Shown one piece after another: positions 51,477 to 58,879 of a DNA stretch of 64,000 bases; within the stretch, counting starts at the first letter, position 1; every line of letters begins with the position of its first letter. The notes beneath the pieces were generated by a model. The model ran no database searches. It was not told the origin of the DNA and saw only the letters and a list, made by a program, of their open reading frames with translations. Made by a program: the position numbers and the translations under genes. The DNA lies in NCBI RefSeq assembly GCF_002209485.1, contig NZ_NJIX01000007.1, positions 186,001 to 250,000 of the forward strand, in the 5' to 3' direction. The DNA is from Achromobacter sp. HZ34 (GTDB lineage Bacteria > Pseudomonadota > Gammaproteobacteria > Burkholderiales > Burkholderiaceae_B).

Positions 51477-51855
51477 TTCGGCCTCCTTATGCAAGTCTGC
51501 CGAGTCAGTACCATTAGAGCGGAATCAGTGCGAGGCCCATAGGGCGCTTTGTCCTGACGCAGCTTTGTGTCAGCTGTCGAGTTCCAGCGGGATGGATTTT
51601 CTTCTGCAAGAAAATCAATGTCTTAGCAGATTCTTGTCATTAGGATTGGTCCTGCCTCGTCGAAATGTGCCGTCCACCCGATTGTCTAGCAGCGCCCGGA
51701 CGAACGTCGGCTATCGGCCACCATCTGCCATTTGCCGCCTCCCCGGACGAAGCATTCGAGCGTCAACTTCGCACCGAAAATCAGCCGGACGACGATCCGA
51801 CATACATTCCGGATGAATGCGCGCGTTGTAGCTCGCGTCCACAGTTAGATAGGCA
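51477..51855. other. intergenic region, no gene seen
   Basis: About 380 bases with no family-like reading frame. It separates the antitoxin from the MarR operon and contains their divergent promoters. Confidence 0.5.
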
Positions 51856-51867
51856 AACTTGCAAGTT
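51856..51867. promoter_or_regulatory. perfect palindrome upstream of the MarR gene
   Basis: AACTTGCAAGTT, a 12-base perfect palindrome, lies 26 bases before the MarR start codon. Position and form fit an autoregulatory MarR operator controlling the three-gene operon. Confidence 0.7.
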
Positions 51868-51893
51868 AATCTGTCTTGATTTACGCTTCACAC

Positions 51894-52343
51894 ATGGCTC
51901 GCTCCCGTAATTCCACTCCGCCGCTGGAATGCGTCGTCTCCGATCTAACGCTGGCTGTCGGCCAGCTTTTGCGTCGGCTGCGCAGCACCAATCCCGGCGA
52001 CCTGAACCTTTCGCAGTCCAGCGTGCTCGCGCGGCTGGAACGTGAAGGCCCGATGACCACCGCGGATCTCGCGCGCGCCGAATCGATGAAGCCGCAGTCT
52101 ATGAAAACCATCCTCGCGGGCCTCGAAGAAGAGGCGTGCGTCGAGCGCGAAGCGCATCCCACGGACGGCCGCCAGATCCTGTTCGCGATCACGCGCAAAG
52201 GGCTGGACGAGCGCAAGCGGCGCACGGCGGCCAAACGCGAATGGCTGCTGGCGAAGCTCGAACAGTTCGATCCGCAGGACGTCGCGACGCTTGCTGCGGC
52301 CATTCCACTCATCATGCGGCTCGGCGATTCCACGCTTCCCTAG
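51894..52343 (+). CDS. MarR-family transcriptional regulator
   Basis: Repressor of 149 residues from ATG 51894 (MARSRNSTPPLE). The winged helix is at about 40-105: LSQSSVLARLEREGPMTTADLARAESM, MKTILAGLEEEACVEREAHPTDGRQI (split here). It heads an operon with a small membrane protein and a DHA2 exporter. Repression is probably relieved by a compound exported by the latter. Confidence 0.9.
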   Translation: MARSRNSTPPLECVVSDLTLAVGQLLRRLRSTNPGDLNLSQSSVLARLEREGPMTTADLARAESMKPQSMKTILAGLEEEACVEREAHPTDGRQILFAITRKGLDERKRRTAAKREWLLAKLEQFDPQDVATLAAAIPLIMRLGDSTLP

Positions 52344-52382
52344 GCTTTCCGGCTTCTCCAGCTTTCCTTGAAAGGACGAACC

Positions 52383-52691
52383 ATGAGCTTCATTGCGATC
52401 TTTTTCGCGGGTGCCTTCCTGTGCAACGCGATGCCGCATCTCACCGCAGGTCTGCGCGGCGAAGTGTTCCCTTCTCCGTTTTCGACGCCGCATGGCAAGG
52501 GGCCGTCGTCGCCGCTAGTCAATTTCCTGTGGGGCATGTTGAACGCATTAATCGGTCTGGCGCTGCTGGTCCACCATCCGTTCGCGCCCGGCGCGAACGT
52601 CGATAGCGCGGCGCTGCTCGTCGGCGTGCTAGTCATGGGTGCTTTCACATCGGTTCATTTCGGCCGTGTGCGTCGCGAAGGTCTTTTTTGA
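52383..52691 (+). CDS. small membrane protein
   Basis: 102 residues with three hydrophobic stretches (about 1-18, 45-65 and 75-92): MSFIAIFFAGAFLCNAMPH, LVNFLWGMLNALIGLALLV, ALLVGVLVMGAFTSVHFG. No family is named with confidence. It lies between MarR and the exporter, whose start overlaps its stop, so it is probably an accessory of the same operon. Confidence 0.7.
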   Translation: MSFIAIFFAGAFLCNAMPHLTAGLRGEVFPSPFSTPHGKGPSSPLVNFLWGMLNALIGLALLVHHPFAPGANVDSAALLVGVLVMGAFTSVHFGRVRREGLF

Positions 52692-54073
52692 GCGCGACGC
52701 AACGCGATCAGCTCGATCCGCTGGTCTGGAAAATTACCGCCGTCGCCGTACTCGGCTCGCTGCTCGCGCAACTCGATGCGACTGTCGTCAACGTGTCGCT
52801 GTCGGGTCTCGCGCAGGATCTCCATGCCACGTTGCCCGCCATTCAGTGGGTGACGAGCGGGTATCTGCTCGCGCTCACGCTGGTGCTGCCCCTCAACGGC
52901 TGGCTGATCGACCGGATCGGCGGCAAGGCGCTCTACCTGTGGTGCTTCTCGTCGTTCACGCTCAGTTCGCTGCTGTGCGGCCTGGCGTGGTCGGCTGATG
53001 CATTGATCGGCTTCCGTCTGTTGCAGGGCGCGAGCGGCGGTCTGCTCGCACCGATGGCTCAGCTGATGATGAAGCGCGCGGCGGGTAACCAGTTCACACG
53101 CGTGGCCGGCTATGCAACCGTGCCGATCCTGCTCGGACCGTTGCTCGGTCCGGTGATCGCCGGCGTCATTCTTCACCATGCGTCGTGGCGTTGGCTGTTT
53201 CTCGTCAACCTGCCTGTCGGCGTGCTGGCGCTGGTGTTGTCGGTGCTGTTTCTGCCCGACGATCGCGAAGCTCTTCGGCCGGCCGAACTGGATTGGCTCG
53301 GTCTGGTTCTGCTGTCGCCTGGACTCGCGTTGATATTGTTCGGCGCAGAGCGCATCCGGCAGCATGTGGGCATCGTCGCGATGGTTACGGGCGTCGTGTT
53401 GCTCGTCGTTTTTTTGCGGGTGGAAGTGCGCAAGGCTGGGCGGGCGCTGATCGATCTGAGCCAGTTTCGCAACCGCACGTTCGCGGTGGCGGCGGTTGTG
53501 CAGTTCCTGTCGAACGGTGTGATGTTCGCGGGGCTGATGTTGATTCCGCTCTTTCTCATCCAGGCGTGCGGCCGTTCTCCCGCGGCGATGGGCTGGCTGC
53601 TCGCGCCGCTCGGTCTGGGAATGATGGTCGCTTTTCCGCTGCTCGGTTTTCTGACGGGGCGCTTCGGCGGTCGTGCGGTCGCGACCGGTGGCGCGTTGCT
53701 GTCGCTTGCCGCGACGTTGATGCTGGTGTGGCTGGCCTCACGCCCGCTGCAGCCCGCAACGTTCGTGCCGGCGTTGTTCGTGCGCGGCGCCGGGCTCGGC
53801 GCGACGGCGCTGCCGGCGATGTCGGCGGCCTACGCGTCGGTCGAGCAGTGCAATCTGCCAATGTCGAACACGACACTCAACATCCTGCAGCGGCTCGGTG
53901 GGCCGACCTTGACGACGCTCTGCGCGCTGGTGTTGGCGGAGTTGCTCGGCGCGCACCCGACGCTTGTCGGGTTGAACGCGTGGGAGGCAACGTTTCTGCT
54001 GCTTGCCATGTTGCATGCGGTGATGGCGGTGACGGCGATGCGGTTGCCGGGGCGCATGAGCGGCAGAGGATGA
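52688..54073 (+). CDS. MFS exporter, DHA2 family
   Basis: Exporter of 461 residues with about 14 helices: QLDATVVNVSLSGLAQDL in helix 1, WLIDRIGGKALYL in loop 2-3, LLGPLLGPVIAGVI (motif C). The start is TTG 52688 (MSATQRDQLDPLVWK), overlapping the preceding stop as TTGA, with GAAGG seven bases upstream. The protein is clearly similar in plan to the exporter at 33294-34751, and its operon is controlled by the MarR protein. Confidence 0.9.
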   Translation: MSATQRDQLDPLVWKITAVAVLGSLLAQLDATVVNVSLSGLAQDLHATLPAIQWVTSGYLLALTLVLPLNGWLIDRIGGKALYLWCFSSFTLSSLLCGLAWSADALIGFRLLQGASGGLLAPMAQLMMKRAAGNQFTRVAGYATVPILLGPLLGPVIAGVILHHASWRWLFLVNLPVGVLALVLSVLFLPDDREALRPAELDWLGLVLLSPGLALILFGAERIRQHVGIVAMVTGVVLLVVFLRVEVRKAGRALIDLSQFRNRTFAVAAVVQFLSNGVMFAGLMLIPLFLIQACGRSPAAMGWLLAPLGLGMMVAFPLLGFLTGRFGGRAVATGGALLSLAATLMLVWLASRPLQPATFVPALFVRGAGLGATALPAMSAAYASVEQCNLPMSNTTLNILQRLGGPTLTTLCALVLAELLGAHPTLVGLNAWEATFLLLAMLHAVMAVTAMRLPGRMSGRG

Positions 54074-54099
54074 CACGAGGGGACGAATTTCGACAGCGG

Positions 54100-54427
54100 A
54101 ATTGCGATTCACTACTCAAAGTCTTGTACGTGAGGGTGACGCCGCGCTCTGCACACAGACGCACTAGATCCGAGGGATCGCTTCTCACCTTCTCATATAG
54201 TCGAACCTCTTCTTCCGTCAATTTGGGGAGCACGAGATCCAATAGGCCACCCGCTTGTCCCTCGCTGGCTGGTGGTCTGAGAGTAGCCGCACGAGTCGCC
54301 CAATACCGAACAATCGGGGCGTCGTCCTCGATGGCTAGGATGGCTAGCCAACCCGGGGTCGCGTGGTGCCACGAATCTTGTACCGCCTGAAGAATCTGCA
54401 AGCGACTTTCAGTCGACAGGCTAGGCT
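54100..54427 (-). pseudogene. protein-coding remnant, both ends missing
   Basis: The minus strand encodes a protein-like stretch (RLQILQAVQDSWHHATPGWLA, PIVRYWATRAATLR, LTEEEVRLYEKVRSDPSDLVRLC) with no ATG or GTG at its head; an in-frame stop precedes it near 54430. It then runs on into the complement of the exporter's 3' end, where the sequence stops being protein-like near 54100. It looks like the inside of a gene left after insertion or deletion. Family not recognised. Confidence 0.45.
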
Positions 54428-54811
54428 ACTGTCGAAGTTCATCAACGGTAAAATTTCCATCCTATACAAATCAATCACTTACCCAAATCTCGTTCTTATG
54501 GGATGGAACTAGTCGTTCACTAATTTGGAATTTTTTCGGAAATAGTTCACGTACCCTGGAATTTTTCCCTTTCGCGAAGATCGCAATCTGCGGCAGCGCA
54601 GTACTCTGCGATACGTCCCGGACTCCCGGAACCTCCGCTTCCGGCCATAAACGGGCGCCCGGCTTCTGACCACTAATCGTCGACGAACGTCCAGCGATGA
54701 AAAACATGCGGGGTAATTGACCCGTCCCATTGTCGTCGGTGGCTCGAGCCTATCCGATACCCGGCTTGACTGACCTCGCCATGATGACGCGTTGCGCGTG
54801 GTGAGTTCGAT
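54428..54811. other. non-coding or decayed region
   Basis: Locally AT-rich (about 54440-54580) with only short reading frames, for example a 78-codon minus-strand frame at 54471-54707 of no recognisable family. It probably contains further remnants of the same decayed locus. Confidence 0.4.
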
Positions 54812-55585
54812 TCACGCGGGCGTGTAGATCGCGAGTTTCAACGCAGGGTCGTCGTTCGCCTGAAACGTTGCGTAGTCGTAGCGTTGCGCGCCGCGCTCAG
54901 GATGGGTCAGCACCTTCTGCCCGGACGCGCCCCCGCGAACATCGTGCGCGTTCCACCATTTCGCGAACTCGGTGCTGTGCGCGCGCAGTCGTTCGACCAG
55001 TTCGACAAATGCCGGATCGTCGGCATAAAGATCATGCGTTGCGCGAAACAACGCGATCATGCGACGCGCCTCGCTAGTCCAGGTCGCGCCGAAAAGCCGG
55101 CGCGAGGCCGGTTCGATAAACATGAACACCAGAATGTTGCAATCCGCTTCGGCAAGACGGTCGAAGCCAAGCAGGTCGGACGCTGCGGCATTCCAGGCCA
55201 GCAGATCCCAACGCATACCCGTGACATACGCGGGAAGCCCGAGTGTCGCGATCAGATTCGCGATGGGTCCCGGCACTCTCTCGCACGTGAACGGCTGCCG
55301 ATCGCCGCTGCGTGCCAGTGCGCGCAGATGCGCCGCCTCGACTTTGCCGAGCCGCAGCGCGCGAGCCAGCGCCTGGAGCGTGGTATCGGACGGACTCACC
55401 GTGCGGCCCTGCTCGAGCCGCACATACCAGTCCACGCCGATGCCCGCGAGTTCCGCGACTTCCTCGCGGCGCAAACCGGGCGTGCGACGCCGCCGCCCGT
55501 CATTGAGTCCCACCGATTCGGGACTTAGCTTCTCGCGCCGTGAGCGCAGGAAATCGCCAAATTCCCTTCGGCTCGCTGTTGTCAT
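54812..55585 (-). CDS. XRE-family regulator with MmyB-like ligand-binding domain
   Basis: Regulator of 257 residues from ATG 55585 (MTTASRREFGDFLRSRREKL). The helix-turn-helix (RRRRTPGLRREEVAELAGIGVDWY, VRLEQGRTVSPSDTTLQALARAL, split here) is the standard start of this group. The C-terminal two-thirds form the MmyB-type domain (LPAYVTGMRWDLLAWNAAAS, NILVFMFIEPASRRLF), thought to bind a fatty-acid-like ligand. It diverges from the alcohol dehydrogenase gene across 114 bases (102 to the alternative upstream start) and is probably its repressor. Confidence 0.92.
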   Translation of the reverse strand: MTTASRREFGDFLRSRREKLSPESVGLNDGRRRRTPGLRREEVAELAGIGVDWYVRLEQGRTVSPSDTTLQALARALRLGKVEAAHLRALARSGDRQPFTCERVPGPIANLIATLGLPAYVTGMRWDLLAWNAAASDLLGFDRLAEADCNILVFMFIEPASRRLFGATWTSEARRMIALFRATHDLYADDPAFVELVERLRAHSTEFAKWWNAHDVRGGASGQKVLTHPERGAQRYDYATFQANDDPALKLAIYTPA

Positions 55586-55699
55586 GACCGTCCTTCTCCA
55601 AAAGCAGGTACGCACAAATCCCAGGATAGTACTAGGCCTTGTTATCGATTCTACGCCTGTCAGAATGGCCTTGTCCGACTACCATCAATGGAAATTCAG

Positions 55700-56779
55700 A
55701 TGAAAGCAGCGATTTTGAAGACACTCGGCGAGCCGCTTGCGATTGAAGATATAGCAGATCCTTCCTTGGGCACCGGCGAAGTAATCGTCGACGTCGTTGC
55801 CGCGCCAGTACTGTCGTATGCGCGAGAAGTGTTCAGCGGCGAGCGCCGCTACGCGATTGAGTTGCCGCTCGTCCCTGGCTGCGGGGCAATCGGGCGCGTG
55901 CGTGCGTTCGGCCCCGACGCCACGCATCTCAAAACAGGCGATTGGGTTTTCTGCGATCCAACCGTTCGTTCACGCGACGACGCGCTCACGCCCGACATCA
56001 CATTGCAGGGCTGGAGTGCACGCGGCGACGGCGGCCTGCGACTCGCGCGCCATTTCCACCACGGCCCATTCGCCGCACAGATGCGCGTGCCAACCGAGAA
56101 CGCCATTCGCATTGGTGAAATCGGTCCCGCCGCCGCCGCGAAATGGTGCGCGCTCAACACAATGCTGGTTCCGTACGGCGGGCTGCTTGCGTCGAATCTG
56201 AAGGCTGGAGAGACTTTGCTTGTGAGTGGAGCAACCGGCAACTTCGGTAGCGCGTGCGTAGCGGTTGCCCTCGCAATGGGTGTGCGCTGCGTGGTCGCGT
56301 CGGGCCGCAATGAACGCGTGCTCGCGGATCTGCAAAGGCGCTTCGGCGAGCGTATCCGTACAGTGAAGCTGACTGGCAACGAGGACGATGATCGGGAGCG
56401 GATGCGGGCGGCTGCCGGAGCCCCTGTCGACTGTGTAATGGACCTGCTGCCGCCATCTGCTACCACCAGGACGGTGCGCGCGGCAGTGATGGCCGTGCGG
56501 CCCTACGGACGTGTTGTGTTGATGGGCGGTGTCGGCATGCTCGGCGGCGACGGTCTCGATTTGCCTTATCCGTGGATCATGCGCAATGACATCACCGTAC
56601 GGGGCAAATGGATGTATCCGCCGGAAGCGGTCACGCTTATGACCAGCATGATTCGCGGCGGTCTGCTCGATCTCGGTCACTTCGACGTGACGTCCTTCAA
56701 ACTCGAAGACGTGAACGAAGCTATTAGTCATGCTGCGGAGAATGGCGGCCCGTTCAGGATGACGGTCGTCCATCCATAA
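55700..56779 (+). CDS. zinc-type alcohol dehydrogenase / quinone oxidoreductase family
   Basis: Medium-chain dehydrogenase/reductase of 359 residues (363 from the alternative ATG 55688). MKAAILKTLGEPLAIEDI is the usual start. The GroES-like part has VPGCGAIGRV; the nucleotide-binding part has LLVSGATGNFGSACVAVALAMG. The catalytic-zinc ligands of true alcohol dehydrogenases are not obvious, so it may be a zinc-free reductase. It is divergent from the MmyB-type regulator, a common arrangement for inducible oxidoreductases. Confidence 0.88.
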   Translation: MKAAILKTLGEPLAIEDIADPSLGTGEVIVDVVAAPVLSYAREVFSGERRYAIELPLVPGCGAIGRVRAFGPDATHLKTGDWVFCDPTVRSRDDALTPDITLQGWSARGDGGLRLARHFHHGPFAAQMRVPTENAIRIGEIGPAAAAKWCALNTMLVPYGGLLASNLKAGETLLVSGATGNFGSACVAVALAMGVRCVVASGRNERVLADLQRRFGERIRTVKLTGNEDDDRERMRAAAGAPVDCVMDLLPPSATTRTVRAAVMAVRPYGRVVLMGGVGMLGGDGLDLPYPWIMRNDITVRGKWMYPPEAVTLMTSMIRGGLLDLGHFDVTSFKLEDVNEAISHAAENGGPFRMTVVHP

Positions 56780-57229
56780 ACCCCGCTGATCTAGCGCTTC
56801 GGCCACGCGATGCCAGCGCGCCGGCTTTCCTTAGACAACGCCACGCCCGGTCGCGCCTTACCGATCTGACTGAAATTGGGTTGACGAGAACTTGCGGCGC
56901 GAATTTGATGCGAAATCTAGGACAAAAACAAAATTGGCTACGCGACCGTCGACCATGGCCACTTGCGAAGCTGCGTGGAACGGCCGCTTTTGAGAAAGTC
57001 GATTGACCGCCAGGGGTCGAAGGCCGCCATCGGCAGGCTTGGGCCGCCGCAAAACACGAGGGTAATACTTTGGGGCAAGGGACTTAGACCTTGCACAGCG
57101 CGAAGGCTTCTGTGGTGATGTAACTCCGTTGGCCCCCGGCCTTGTCTGGTCTGATGAATTTCAAACTGAGTGAGAAGACTTCCAAGCTCGGCGGCAATTG
57201 GCATCAGCCCTGAAAGTCGACCCCAAAGC
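56780..57229. other. intergenic region between accessory segment and tRNA
   Basis: About 450 bases without a family-like reading frame. No integrase fragment or duplicated tRNA end was recognised here or at 48746-49034, although the stretch lies on the 3' side of a tRNA gene, where islands often insert. Confidence 0.45.
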
Positions 57230-57262
57230 AAAAAGGCCGAAAGACATAGTCTTTCGGCCTTC
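57230..57262 (-). terminator. Rho-independent terminator of tRNA-Gly
   Basis: Stem GGCCGAAAGAC/GTCTTTTCGGCC (one bulge) followed on the minus strand by five T, beginning 10 bases after the tRNA 3' end. Confidence 0.88.
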
Positions 57263-57271
57263 TCTGAATTT

Positions 57272-57347
57272 GGAGCGGGAGACGAGTCTCGAACTCGCGA
57301 CCTCAACCTTGGCAAGGTTGCGCTCTACCAACTGAGCTACTCCCGCA
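57272..57347 (-). tRNA. tRNA-Gly (GCC)
   Basis: 76 bases on the minus strand with CCA encoded. The acceptor stem is GCGGGAG/CTCCCGC with discriminator T, the D-arm has AGCTCAGTTGGTAGAGC, the anticodon arm is AACCTTGCCAAGGTT with anticodon GCC, and the T-arm is GCGAGTTCGAGACTCG(T). All stems can be paired by eye. Its own terminator follows. Confidence 0.97.
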
Positions 57348-57500
57348 TATTTATCGTTGCTGTCGCTTCGATAAATTCGCCGCTTCGAAAAGCGGCGAGA
57401 AAAAGATTATACATGCTTTTTTTGTTTTGTCACCAGCCCTGGCATCAAAATACTAAACCGCTGTGCATCGCTCCTGATGCGGAGGCTGTAGCTATGGCGC

Positions 57501-57536
57501 CGGCACTGGCACTGGCACTGGCACCGGCACCGGCGT
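57501..57536. repeat. hexanucleotide tandem repeat
   Basis: Five YGGCAC units (CGGCAC, three TGGCAC, CGGCAC) followed by CGGCGT. It lies in the gap between the tRNA and the Bug receptor gene, so copy-number changes would not alter a protein seen here. Confidence 0.8.
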
Positions 57537-57598
57537 CGGCCGGCGCCGGTGCCCCCGGCCGGGCAGGCGGCGGCGCAAACAGTCTGCCGCGTCCGCGC

Positions 57599-58567
57599 TT
57601 ATTTTTCGATCGCGGCGCGGTTGCGTTGGACCACGTCCTTCCACAGCGCGATGTCCTTGTCGATGAACTGCTGGAATTCCTGCGGGGTCTCCCGCTTAAG
57701 CACGATGCCGCTGCGGGTGGTCAACGCTTCGACGATGGCCGGATCGGCCAGGGTCTCGTTGACGGCCGCATTGACCTTGGCCACCACGTCCGCCGGCACG
57801 CCCGCCGGCGCCATCAGCCCGTAGTACACGCCCAGGTCGTACTTGGGATAACCCAGCTCGCCGAAGGTGGGGACGTCAGGCGACAAGGGCGAACGCTTCT
57901 CGCCGGAGATGGCCAGCGGCGTGACGCGGTCGTTGGCGGCGTCGCCCAGCAGGGGGTTGAGCAACACGTCGACCTGGCCACCCAGCAGCGCGCTCAAGGC
58001 ATCGGCGCCGCCCTTGTAGGGAATGTGGGTCATCGAGATGCCAGCCACTTCGTCAAACAGCACCGTCGCCATGTGCGGCGTGCCGCCGATGCCGGAAGAA
58101 CCGTAGTTCAGCGCGCCGGGATGGGCCTTGGCATAGGCCACCAGGTCAGCCAGCGTCTTGAAGCCGCGCTGCTTGTTGACCTTGAGGATGACCGGACCGA
58201 TGCCGACGTAGGCCACGGCGCGCAGATCCTTCTGCGTGTCGAATTTCAGGTCGGGGTACAGGGCCGGGGCGATGGCGATGCTGTTGGCGACCACCAGCAT
58301 GGTGTAGCCATCGGCCTTGCTGCGGGACACATAGTCGGCGGCCACGTTGCCGCCCGCGCCGTTGCGGTTCTCCACGATGACGGACTGGCCGATCTTCTGC
58401 GACAGCTTGCTGGCCACCGTGCGCGCCACCATGTCGATGCTGCTGCCGGCGGAGAAGCCGACCACCAAGGTCAGGGGCTTGTCGGGAAACGCCGCGCTGG
58501 CGGCGGCGCTGAAGGCGAGGGCGGCCGCGGCGGTGGCCGTGGTCAGGAGTTTGCGGATAGACGTCAT
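57599..58567 (-). CDS. Bug-family (TctC) periplasmic receptor
   Basis: Solute receptor of 322 residues with a signal peptide to about residue 25 (SAAASAAFPDK). Family marks: LTLVVGFSAGSSIDMVARTVA, VENRNGAGGNVAADYVSRS, LNYGSSGIGGTPHMA. It follows the fused HyuA-HyuB gene on the same strand after 312 bases that contain a hairpin (58750-58772), and probably supplies the substrate for that enzyme, such as 5-oxoproline or a hydantoin. Confidence 0.92.
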   Translation of the reverse strand: MTSIRKLLTTATAAAALAFSAAASAAFPDKPLTLVVGFSAGSSIDMVARTVASKLSQKIGQSVIVENRNGAGGNVAADYVSRSKADGYTMLVVANSIAIAPALYPDLKFDTQKDLRAVAYVGIGPVILKVNKQRGFKTLADLVAYAKAHPGALNYGSSGIGGTPHMATVLFDEVAGISMTHIPYKGGADALSALLGGQVDVLLNPLLGDAANDRVTPLAISGEKRSPLSPDVPTFGELGYPKYDLGVYYGLMAPAGVPADVVAKVNAAVNETLADPAIVEALTTRSGIVLKRETPQEFQQFIDKDIALWKDVVQRNRAAIEK

Positions 58568-58749
58568 GGTGGAGATCCCCCGGGATATGGATCCAGGTAT
58601 TTACAGGTATGCCTGCGGGCTGTGGGCCTTCAGGCGGTCGCGAATGGCGCACCGGTGCTTGTTTTGATGCGCTGCCGCATATGGTAATTAATTATTTCAT
58701 TGCGCTCCGTTATAAGCATATGAAATATGCGGCACGTCGAGGGATTTTA

Positions 58750-58772
58750 GGGGGGTGGCTCCGCCACCCCCC
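58750..58772. repeat. 10-base GC hairpin between HyuAB and Bug genes
   Basis: GGGGGGTGGC-TCC-GCCACCCCCC, a perfect stem with a three-base loop, preceded by TTTTA. It resembles the hairpins at 24132-24317 (GGGGC-TCC-GCCCC). It may be a terminator for the HyuAB transcript or a REP-like element. The rest of the 58568-58879 gap shows no gene. Confidence 0.65.
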
Positions 58773-58879
58773 AATTGCCCCGGGTAGGGCACACGGAGCC
58801 CATGGCCGGCGTGCTGGGGCCAACGGGGCTACGCCGCAGCTTGGCCACCGCCAGGACCGCCACCGCCGCGCTCACGTGA

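Noticed and set aside
57272-57347. tRNA-Gly as island attachment site
   Set aside because: Its own terminator follows directly, no duplicated tRNA end was found at the other edge, and no integrase is present, so an att site cannot be claimed.
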